Assembly (NCBI GenBank): GCA_963709295.1 | Contig: CAVPVW010000008.1 | Location: 186,001-250,000 of the forward strand | Source of the DNA: JBGPQJ01 sp963709295 | GTDB taxonomy: Bacteria > Chloroflexota > Anaerolineae > Anaerolineales > Villigracilaceae | Reading direction: 5' to 3' | DNA: 64,000 nt | Part shown: positions 52,805-61,187 of the stretch, in pieces | Layout of the letters: the number at the start of each line of letters is the position of its first letter | Numbering within the stretch: the stretch's first letter is position 1 | Program-made: the position numbers and the translations under genes | Notes under the pieces: generated by a model | The model's input: the letters and a program-made list of their open reading frames with translations, nothing else | Databases searched by the model: none | Told to the model about the DNA's origin: nothing

Positions 52805-53735
52805 GGCGGCGTTCCCTGATTCTCTGGCGGGCCTGGCGCCCCCAGTTGACGGATTTGAGATGATCGAGCCGGTAGGCAAATCGTGCAGGCAGCAGCCCGA
52901 ACTGGCGCGGGACGCTGTCCACCGTGCAGGTGCGGTTGACGGAGATGTAGTCCAGCCAGAAGACCGAGGAAGGAAACCCGGGGTACCACGACTCGACAGC
53001 CACGGTCAACGCGCGGAGATAAGGCATGGAAAGCGGCAGCAGGAGGCGGCGCTTGCGCGTGGTGTTCATGACGATATCCATGACTTCCCGGACAGTGAAA
53101 AACTCCCCGCCTCCGACCTCATAAGTTTGACCGATGGTGGCTTCGTTGTCAAGCGACCAGACCATGCAGGTGACCAGGTCCTCGACCCACAGCGGCTGGA
53201 GCAGCGTGTCACTGCGGCTGGGGGAAAAGATGACTGGACTCAGCCCGATCAGCCCGGCCAGCGACGAGGTGAAGTGATCCTCCGGCCCATACAGGATCGC
53301 CGCACGAAAGATGGAGAACGGCACACCGCTGCGCCGGATGTATTCCTCGGCGATGCCCTTGGCCTTGAACAGCGGGAAAGCCGAAGCGCGGTCCGCGCCA
53401 AGGTGGCTGACGTAAAACAGGCGCCGGATGCCCAGCTCGGCGGCAGTGCGTGAAAGCGTCTCGGTGCCCTTGATATCGGTGTTGAACAGGTCAGCGTCGG
53501 CGCCCTGATGCTCCGCGCCGGCGAGGTGGAAGACCACATCCACGCCGCTCATGGCCGCACGCAAGCTGCGTTCGTCGTTGAGGGCCGCCACCGCCACCTC
53601 GAGCGGGACCCCGCGCGGCAGGTTGGGCGTCTTCGCCGACGGGCGGATGAGCGTGCGCACGGGCAGGCCGGCCGCCACCAACTGGCGGACCAGCGCGCGC
53701 CCGACGAAACCGGTCCCACCTGTGACAAGAATCAT
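52797..53735 (-). CDS. NAD-dependent epimerase/dehydratase (NDUFA9-like SDR)
   Basis: The 312-residue protein is an atypical extended SDR with the nucleotide motif VTGGTGFVGRALVRQLVAAG, DVVFHLAGAEHQG, YVSHLGADRASAF (a YVSHLG substitute for the usual active site), FRAAILYGPEDHF and a helical C-terminus. This resembles the complex I NDUFA9 subgroup and nucleoside-sugar epimerases. A GGTATAAT box ends six bases before the ATG, predicting a leaderless mRNA. Confidence 0.85.
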   Translation of the reverse strand: MILVTGGTGFVGRALVRQLVAAGLPVRTLIRPSAKTPNLPRGVPLEVAVAALNDERSLRAAMSGVDVVFHLAGAEHQGADADLFNTDIKGTETLSRTAAELGIRRLFYVSHLGADRASAFPLFKAKGIAEEYIRRSGVPFSIFRAAILYGPEDHFTSSLAGLIGLSPVIFSPSRSDTLLQPLWVEDLVTCMVWSLDNEATIGQTYEVGGGEFFTVREVMDIVMNTTRKRRLLLPLSMPYLRALTVAVESWYPGFPSSVFWLDYISVNRTCTVDSVPRQFGLLPARFAYRLDHLKSVNWGRQARQRIRERRHA

Positions 53736-53741
53736 GCCTCG

Positions 53742-53747
53742 ATTATA
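53742..53747 (-). promoter_or_regulatory. -10 box for a leaderless SDR transcript
   Basis: TATAAT on the minus strand is followed by CGAGGC and the ATG at 53735. The context GGTATAAT equals that of the PfkB and YqeY genes. Confidence 0.6.
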
Positions 53748-53846
53748 CCGTCACATCATTCCGGTTGTGTTACAGGGGAAATGCATGTATGGAGTAGAAT
53801 AATTGGAAGGGAAATCCACAATTTCAAGCAGGGATCAAGAATATTC

Positions 53847-54764
53847 ATGAACATCGTCACTGGCGCTTTCGGCTACATCGGAAAGTACATTGCCCGCCAC
53901 CTGCTCGAACAGGGCGAGGCGGTCAGGACCATCACGACTCACCCTGACAAGCCAAATCCCTTCGGCGAGGCGGTGCAGGCATTCCCTCTCAACTTCGACC
54001 AGCCGGACCAGCTCATCGCCAATCTGCGCGGCGCATCGACACTGTACAACACCTACTGGATCCGCTTCCCTTATGGCGGCGCTACCTTCGAGCAGGCTGT
54101 GCAGAATACGGCCACGCTATTCAAGTGCGCAAAGGAAGCCGGTGTAGGAAGAATTGTCCACATCAGCGTGACGCAGGCCTCGAAAGAATCCGACCTGCCG
54201 TATTACCGCGGGAAAGCTCAACAGGAACAGGCGCTGATCGACTCTGGCGTACCGTACAGCATCGTCAGACCGACGCTGGTCTTCGGCAAGGAGGACATCC
54301 TCGTCAACAATATCGGCTGGCTGATACGGAAATTCCCCGTCTTTCCGATTTTTGGATCGGGCCAATACAAGGTGCAGCCGGTCTTTGTGGAGGATCTGGC
54401 CCGCATTGTCGTCGCGTCCGCCCGGGAGTCGGAAAACGTCACCCTGGATGCCATCGGCCCCGAGACGTTTACCTACGAAGAATTGGTCAGGCGCATCGCA
54501 GCCAGGATCAAGCCCGGGGTGAGATTGATTCACATTTCTCCATCGCTCGGGATATTGCTGGGGCAGCTCATAGGAATCGGGCTGAGCGACGTCGTCCTAA
54601 CCAAAGACGAGTTGAAGGGCCTCATGGACGAGTTGTTGACCTCCCGCCAGGTTCCCAATGGAACGACGCGCTTTTCCGATTGGCTGGAGTCGAACGCGGA
54701 CGAGCTGGGCAGCCGCTATTCATCGGAGATAAAAAGACATTTCAAGTGGAGACGCGCCGCCTGA
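53847..54764 (+). CDS. NAD(P)-binding NmrA/NDUFA9-like SDR protein
   Basis: The 305-residue protein starts with the Rossmann motif IVTGAFGYIGKYIARHLLEQ and contains VGRIVHISVTQASKESDLPYY, YSIVRPTLVFGKEDIL and VFVEDLARIVVA, typical of NmrA/NDUFA9-like atypical SDRs. It is divergent from the other SDR gene at 53735 and only distantly similar. Substrate unknown. The ATG at 53847 fits the family start; the open frame extends upstream without similarity. Confidence 0.85.
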   Translation: MNIVTGAFGYIGKYIARHLLEQGEAVRTITTHPDKPNPFGEAVQAFPLNFDQPDQLIANLRGASTLYNTYWIRFPYGGATFEQAVQNTATLFKCAKEAGVGRIVHISVTQASKESDLPYYRGKAQQEQALIDSGVPYSIVRPTLVFGKEDILVNNIGWLIRKFPVFPIFGSGQYKVQPVFVEDLARIVVASARESENVTLDAIGPETFTYEELVRRIAARIKPGVRLIHISPSLGILLGQLIGIGLSDVVLTKDELKGLMDELLTSRQVPNGTTRFSDWLESNADELGSRYSSEIKRHFKWRRAA

Positions 54765-54829
54765 TTCGGGGGGAGACGGGCGAAAACACCAATCCAAACT
54801 TTGGGGGGAACGATTCAGGCATCTGCCGA

Positions 54830-54835
54830 TATAAT
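54830..54835 (+). promoter_or_regulatory. -10 box for the PEPCK-fold gene
   Basis: A perfect TATAAT lies 32 bases before the ATG at 54868, with AAGGA as ribosome binding site. No clear -35 hexamer at standard spacing. Confidence 0.45.
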
Positions 54836-54867
54836 CGTATCTTCGCATCTCCATTAAGGACAACATC

Positions 54868-56638
54868 ATGCTTACCACGAACACTTTCACATTTTCCAAT
54901 AAAAAGGTCATCATCCGGTTCCGGGATAGAGCCTGTGAAACATCAGACGAACTCTTGTCGAGCGATTTGTTCGCTGAAGTGCTGAGGCGTTTCGTTAACG
55001 AGTTGAAGCGAAAGCGATCCCCCCTGCTTCAAGTCTTCGGAACACAACCTCAGGAGATTCACGACCCGGACATTCATCGGCTGGTGTCGGTTTTCCAGGT
55101 GCTTGCCAAAATGAACATTGATGCAGTACCGAAACTAATTGTAGGTGGCAGCCGCCTGGTTTCCAATCCATCCCTTCTGTATGATTTCGTGGAGAACCTG
55201 TACAACTACTGGAGGGAGTTCGAGCGTTTTGTCATCTGCGATTCAACGGGGGACCGTTTCGACCAGCGCCCGTACCGCACCTTCAATTCAACCACCGAAA
55301 CGCTGACGCATCTGGTGCGGCAGGTCTACCGCGACATCCAGGAAAATATTTCGGGGATGCACCCCAACATCTACCGGCAGATCCATGCCGGCGCGGAAAT
55401 GGCGGTCATTGCCCTTCCCAAGAAACTTGCCCTGCCCGGAGGAAGTTACCAAAAGCTGAACGACGTGCCGGTCATCCGGCAGGTGTTGATGTATCCGCCG
55501 CTGTTGTTCAACCCACCCATGAATAAACGGACGGGAAAATTCGAACGCATCGACCGGAACCCGCTCGAGAAGTTCGAGGTGGAGCCGCAGGAGTGGCTCT
55601 GCTACCCGGCGAAGGTGGGATCGCTTTTGATCCTGGCCTATGTCCATGAGAAGTTCTACGAATTGGGATTGACGTTGTGCAACCTGTTCGAGCTGGCGGA
55701 GGACGAGTTTTTAGACCGCCCGGTGGACGCGGTCTTCCTGTTCGGGGCGCCGGGAGCGTCGCTGGACGATCTCGCCGCCATGCCGACGGTATTTTTTGAC
55801 GACCAGGAAAATCAATTGATCACAGCCGCCATACCGGACAACGACCAATTCGGGTATTTCGGTTATCTCAAGAAGATGATGCTGACGCTTCATAACATCA
55901 AGGTCATGAAGCAGGGACGGATGCCTTTCCACGGGGCGCTGGTCAAAATCGTCACGACCGGAGACCGTGCCATGACGATTCTCATCATCGGCGATACGGG
56001 GACCGGAAAATCGGAGACCCTCGAAGCCTTCCGTCATATCGGAGGGGATTCGATCGAGGAGATGACGGTCATCGCCGACGACATGGGATCGCTGGACATC
56101 GACACCGACCGGAAAGGTCATCGGTTACGGCACGGAGATCGGGGCGTTTGTCAGGCTGGATGACCTGACGCCGGGATATGCGTTCGGCCAGCTCGATCGC
56201 GCCATCATCATAAATCCCAACCAGGTCAATGCCCGGGTGGTGCTGCCGGTGACCACCTATAACCAGGTGGTCAAGGGGTATCCCATCGACATGGTGCTTT
56301 ACGCCAATAATTACGAAGAATTGGATGAGGATCACCCCATCATCGAGCAGTTTGATACCGTTGATCCAGCCCTGCGCACCTTCCGCGAAGGGACCGCGAT
56401 GAGCAAGGGCACCACCACCTCGACCGGCCTGGTGCATACCTATTTTGTCAACGTGTTCGGGGCGGTTCAATACAAGTCCACCCACGAGGAGATCGCGAAG
56501 CGGTTCTTCGAGCAATTCTACAAGCAGGGACTCTTTGTCGGGCAGATGCGGACACGTCTGGGGATCCCCGGCTGGGAACGCACGGGACCGGACGAAGCCG
56601 CTCAGGCGTTGATGCAGATGATCGCTCAGAGTCGCTGA
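54868..56638 (+). CDS. PEP-carboxykinase-like ATP-binding protein (frameshifted)
   Basis: The joined product is about 590 residues. The C-terminal half carries a PEPCK/HPr-kinase-type P-loop GDTGTGKSETLEAF near residue 375, followed by a metal-binding VIADDMGSLDID and the segment DRAIIINPNQVNARVV. The N-terminal half has no clear family but is long and ordered. It may be a divergent ATP-type PEP carboxykinase or a related kinase. The frame breaks at AAA (56113-56115): one A fewer gives DTDRKVIGYGTEIGAF and continues to 56638. A TATAAT promoter is 32 bases upstream. Confidence 0.75.
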
Positions 56639-56704
56639 GCCGGAAAATACGTCCTGTCTCAATACAAAGCCTTGGATCTAATCCCGACCCTTCCCCGGCC
56701 TGAT

Positions 56705-56752
56705 CCCCCCAGCCTCCCCCAAATGTTATACATTTGGGGGAGGCTGGGGGGG
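56705..56752. repeat. Perfect 21-bp hairpin containing AGCCTCCCCCAAAT (copy 2)
   Basis: C6-AGCCTCCCCCAAATG and its exact complement are separated by TTATA. It lies after the PEPCK-fold gene and has no T-run. The core is shared with the hairpin at 49424, which suggests a dispersed family that doubles as a transcription stop. Confidence 0.7.
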
Positions 56753-56827
56753 TTGTCGTAGGTTCCGTTTGAAACGTGACCTCCTGTACAATTAGGTGAA
56801 TATCACCTCCGTTACTCAAGAATCCAC

Positions 56828-57718
56828 ATGGACACTTCATCACAACCCTTCTCCCGCCTCACCTCGCACCTCTGGCTCGTCCTTGTTGCACTTGTCCTGA
56901 GCGGATGCAGTTCCCTCTCGGCAATCCCTTCCGACCCCGTACAAACCCCGGAGAGCTGGCTGCGAATCCAGCCCTTTATCGCAATGCAACTCGGAGGCGC
57001 GGAGTTCATCCTGGTCCAGCCCAGTTCGACATTTTTCGTCTACCTGCTCGGGGCGGTGGCGATCGGCGCGGGATTATACTTCCTGCGCATCCGCGAGGGA
57101 CAACGCTCCCGCCTGTGGTGGGGAAGCGCCCTGATCCTGTGGGGGCTGGGAGCATTGTTCGCGGGGACGAGCTACCAGGCTTTCAGTTATGAGATCAAGT
57201 GCCGGGGGCGGGAAATTTGCGCATGGACCAGCGGGTGGGAGGTGATCTACCTGCTGTTCTCCGTCGCGAGCGTGGACGCGATGATGATGGCCGAGGCATA
57301 CATTTTCAGCCCCGGCAAATGGCGCAAAGGGTTGATCGGGTATGCCCTCGCGAACATCGCCTTGTATGCCGTCACGCTCATCGCCGGTGTGATTTCATTG
57401 AATAAATTCCTCATATCGTTCGAACTCCTGCTGCTCGTTACCGCGCCCAGCATCGTGGCATTTCTCATCCTGAGTGGCTGGAGATATTTCAAATCCACGA
57501 ACCCGATGGACCTGGGGTTGTTGGTCACCTGGATCTGGTTGGGGCTCACCATTGGCGCTTATTATGCCTATCTGCAACTTGGAATTTCAGAAACGCTTTG
57601 GGAAAGCGGCCTGTGGTTCTCAGAAAACGATGTTCTGCACATCGGATTGATCAGCTGGATGCTCTATATCGCCATCTCGCTTGCAAAACGGGTGCACGAT
57701 GCTCCCGCGCATGCCTAA
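56828..57718 (+). CDS. Polytopic membrane protein with lipobox-like start, unknown
   Basis: The 296-residue protein has a first hydrophobic segment ending LVLSGCSS (lipobox-like), then about six further membrane helices (near residues 70-88, 97-113, 138-158, 172-195, 200-222, 235-255 and 270-288). No family is recognised. Its first 20 residues, MDTSSQPFSRLTSHLWLVLV, closely match the start of the unrelated transporter encoded next (MDTSPQAPSRLTPRIWFVLT), so the 5' ends share an origin. Confidence 0.7.
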   Translation: MDTSSQPFSRLTSHLWLVLVALVLSGCSSLSAIPSDPVQTPESWLRIQPFIAMQLGGAEFILVQPSSTFFVYLLGAVAIGAGLYFLRIREGQRSRLWWGSALILWGLGALFAGTSYQAFSYEIKCRGREICAWTSGWEVIYLLFSVASVDAMMMAEAYIFSPGKWRKGLIGYALANIALYAVTLIAGVISLNKFLISFELLLLVTAPSIVAFLILSGWRYFKSTNPMDLGLLVTWIWLGLTIGAYYAYLQLGISETLWESGLWFSENDVLHIGLISWMLYIAISLAKRVHDAPAHA

Positions 57719-57760
57719 CGAAAACAGGTGACATTCACTCGGAAGCCCACAGGAGCCCTC

Positions 57761-59054
57761 ATGGACACTTCACCGCAAGCCCCCTCCCGCCTCACCCCGC
57801 GCATCTGGTTCGTGCTGACCCTGCTCGCCATCACCGGGCAGATCGCCTGGGCGGTGGAGAACAGCTGGTTCAACACCTTCGTCTACGACATGCTGACCCC
57901 CGATCCGCGCGCCGTGGCATGGATGGTGGCCGTCAGCGCCATCACCGCCACGCTGACCACGCTCTTCATGGGCACGCTCAGCGACCGGACGCGCTCGCGC
58001 TGGGGCCGGCGCAAACCTTACATCCTATTCGGCTACATCCTGTGGGGCCTCTCGACCATCATCTTCCCGACGGTGGCTTACATCCAGGTCACCAGCATTG
58101 CCGTGATCGGAGTGGTGCTTGCAGATGCGGTGATGACCTTCTTCGGCTCGACCGCCAACGACGCCGCCTTCAACGCCTGGACCGCCGACGTGGCCTCGAC
58201 CCACACCCGCGGACGCGTGGAGGGCGTGCTGAACGTCAGCGTGTTCATCGCGCAGATCGTGGCGCTGGTCGCCGCCGGCATCCTGATCGACCAGGCGGGC
58301 TACTTCGTCTTTTTCTACCTGCTGGGCGGAATCGTGATCCTCTCGGGCGTGGTCGCCGGCGGGCTGCTGCAGGACACGCCTCTGCCGCCTGAACCGGCTG
58401 AGGGCCGGCCCTCCTACTGGAAAGAGATCACGGGGCTGTTCAACATGGACACGCTGCGGAACAACCGCGTGCTCTTCATCCTGTTCCTGAACATCATGAT
58501 CGTCAGCATCGCCTTCAACGTCGGCTTTCCCTACTTGATCATCTACGTGGAAAATTTTCTCGGCTTCACCAAGAGCGAGTTCAGCATCATCGGCGGGGCG
58601 GTCGTGCTGGGGAGCGCGCTGCTGGCTTTCCCGGCCGGCCTGCTGGCCGACCGCTGGGACCGGCGCCGGATGATCGTCGTCATGACCATCCTCGGCAGCC
58701 TCGGCGCGTTCCTGTTCTCGTTGACAACGACCATCGCCCTCGTCACGCTGACCGCCTTCATCTGGCAGGCGTTCACCATGGCGACGACCGTCGCCTCGGG
58801 CGCGTGGCTCAAGGACCTGCTGCCCGAGGAGAACCGCGGAAAGTTCCTCGGCGTGCGCATGATCTTCTGGATCGCCATCCCCATGGTGATCGGACCGGCC
58901 ATCGGCTCATGGCTTATCCAGAACTACGGCATACCGACCACGTCAGAACGGGCAGGCCGGCTTCATCCCGGTGCCGATTCTCTTCCAGGTGACCGCGGTC
59001 ATCGCGCTGCTGAGTTTGATTCCATTGATGTTCATCAAGAAGAAACAAGATTGA
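57761..59054 (+). CDS. GPH-type MFS sugar symporter (frameshifted)
   Basis: The joined product of about 430 residues is a 12-helix major facilitator, most like the glycoside-pentoside-hexuronide:cation symporters. It has GTLSDRTRSRWGRRKPYILF between helices 2 and 3 and FPAGLLADRWDRRRMIVVM in the second half. The frame breaks at about 58943-58949: one base fewer reads PTTSNGQAGFIPVPILFQV and ends FIKKKQD at 59054. CAGGAG precedes the ATG at 57761. It is five bases upstream of the GH127 gene, so it probably imports the sugar released by that enzyme. Confidence 0.87.
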
Positions 59055-59059
59055 TACTT

Positions 59060-61007
59060 ATGCCTTCACATCCTTCTATACGTATCACCGGCGGATTCTG
59101 GGGCAAGCGCCTCGAGATGAACGCGCGCGAAGCCATCTTCTACCAGTGGGAGCAGCTCGAGCAGTCCCGCTGCATCGACAACTTCCGCATCGCCGCCGGG
59201 CAGAGCGACGGTTTCCGCGAGGGCTACTTCTTCGCCGATTCCGATGCCTACAAATGGCTGGACGCTGCCTCGCGCATCCTCGCGGTAAATCCTGACCCCA
59301 AGCTAAAGCGGTTGGTTGATGACCTCATCTCCCTGCTCGAATCAGTCCAGATGCCCGATGGCTACATTTACACCTACAACCAGATCCACTTCCCCGGCCA
59401 AGCGCTGGGTTAACCTGCAAATGGAACACGAACTGTACTGCCTCGGTCATCTCATCGAGGCCGGCGTCTCACACCATGCCGCGACGGGAGAAACGCGCCT
59501 GCTTGCCCTCGTCCGCCGCGTCGCGGATCTTCTGGTCCGCGACTTCATGGACGCCTCGCCTGCCTACACCGACGGGCACGAGGAGATCGAGCTTGCTCTC
59601 ATCAAGCTGTACCGCGCCACCGGCGAGAAAAATTACCTCGAACTCTCCCGTCGCCTGCTCGAGCGCCGCGGGCGCATCCCTTTTTTCCCGCTGCACATCC
59701 TGAAGGAAAAGAACAATTACGACAAGCGCGTCAAAATAGTCAACGAGAAGCGCACCGCGTATATCGCGAAGCATCCCGAACATGCAGATTTCAAACTCCC
59801 CAAAGACAATCCCTCCAAAAAGCCTCCCTTCGCTAGCCTCCGCCAATTGCTCGACCAGCTCAGCGGGAAATACCTCCAGCAGCACACACCCCTCCGCAAG
59901 CTGACCGTCCCGGTCGGGCACAGCGTCCGCTTTGGGTATCTTGAGACCGCCGCCGCCATGCTGGCCCGCGAGACAAACGATTCCGAGCTCAAGACCACGC
60001 TCGAATCCGCCTGGGAGCGAATGGTGACCCGACGCATGTACGTCACCGGCGGGCTGGGCGCACTGCCCTTCACCGAGGGCTTCGGACGCGATTACGAGCT
60101 CGACCCCGAGTACGCCTACGCCGAGACCTGCGCCGCGCTCGCCAGCCTGTTCTGGAGCCGCGAGATGGCGCTGCTCACCGGCCGTCCGCGCTACGACGAC
60201 CTGTTCGAATGGCAGCTCTACAACGCCGCCTCGGTCGGCATCGGCATGGACGGGCGCTCCTACTTTTACAACAACCCGCTCGCCTGCCGCGGCGGACTGA
60301 CCCGCGCCGGCTGGTACCTGGTCCCCTGCTGCCCCTCCAACCTCTCGCGGACATGGGCCTCGCTCGGCGAGTATCTTTACCACGAGACGGAGAGCGGACT
60401 CCACCTGCAGCAGTACGTCACCAGTTCCATTCAAATGAATTGGGGAGTGATCAACGTCGATTCGGGTTTGCCGTGGACTGGGGAGATTCGTCTGACCTTT
60501 GACTTGCCCCAGCCGCACCAGACGACCCTTCACCTGCGCATTCCGTCCTGGGCTGATCACTACTCTCTAGCCCTCAACGATTCCCCGCTCCAGCCTGACA
60601 GCGTTACCGAAGCCGCATCCATCCCTGAAACAGCCTGCGGCTACTCCCCTCTCGCTGCCCGGACTCTCTCCGTTACCCGCACATGGTCCCCCGGCGACAA
60701 ACTCTCCCTGACCCTCGACATGCCCCTTCGGCTGCATCGCCAGCATAAAAAAGTCCCCGGCTGCGGGGGCATGGACGCGCTTTCTCGCGGTCCGCTGGTC
60801 TACTGCCTCGAAAGCGTGGACAATCCGCTCGATCTCTTCTCCGTGCAAGTCAATCGCGAGTCGCTTAAGCCAATCTACGACAAATCCCTGCTGGGTGGCA
60901 TCTGGAAAATACTTGGCGAAACGACAGATGGCAAGCCGCTGACCTTCATTCCCTACATGTTGTGGGGCAACCGTGGCGAGTCGCAGATGAACGTATTTTT
61001 TAAATAA
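59060..61007 (+). CDS. Glycoside hydrolase family 127, beta-L-arabinofuranosidase-like (frameshifted)
   Basis: The joined product of about 648 residues has a GH127 (DUF1680) catalytic barrel and C-terminal beta domains. The family's zinc/cysteine site is present: AETCAALASLFW (Glu and first Cys, near residue 354) and VPCCPSNLSRTWASLGEYLY (Cys pair, near 424). These match the catalytic Cys and acid/base Glu of HypBA1, which removes beta-L-arabinofuranose from glycoproteins. The frame breaks at CCCCGG (59392-59397): one base fewer reads IHFPAKRWVNLQMEHEL. The first start, at 59060, is coupled to the MFS gene. Confidence 0.88.
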
Positions 61008-61011
61008 TTGA

Positions 61012-61104
61012 GTGTCATTGCGAGGAGCGCCAGCGACGAAGCAATCTCCTCGTCGACAAGAAGAGATTGCCACGCCGCCCAAAACCGGCGGCTCGCAATG
61101 ACAC
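61012..61104. repeat. Dispersed palindromic repeat with 13-bp terminal inverted repeats
   Basis: A 93-base element bounded by GTGTCATTGCGAG (61012-61024) and its exact complement CTCGCAATGACAC (61092-61104). Inside it is GAGGAGCGCCAGCGACGAAG and an AAGAGATTGCCACG segment. It lies between the GH127 and GH2 genes, carries no ORF, and resembles a MITE or REP-like unit. A degenerate relative is at 51750. Confidence 0.8.
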
Positions 61105-61187
61105 GCAAAAAGAATCAAAAAACCTTCGTGTTCGCTTGCCCCGCGCTCTTTGCGGGGTTGTGGTGAATCCATTCATGGAGCTTACTC

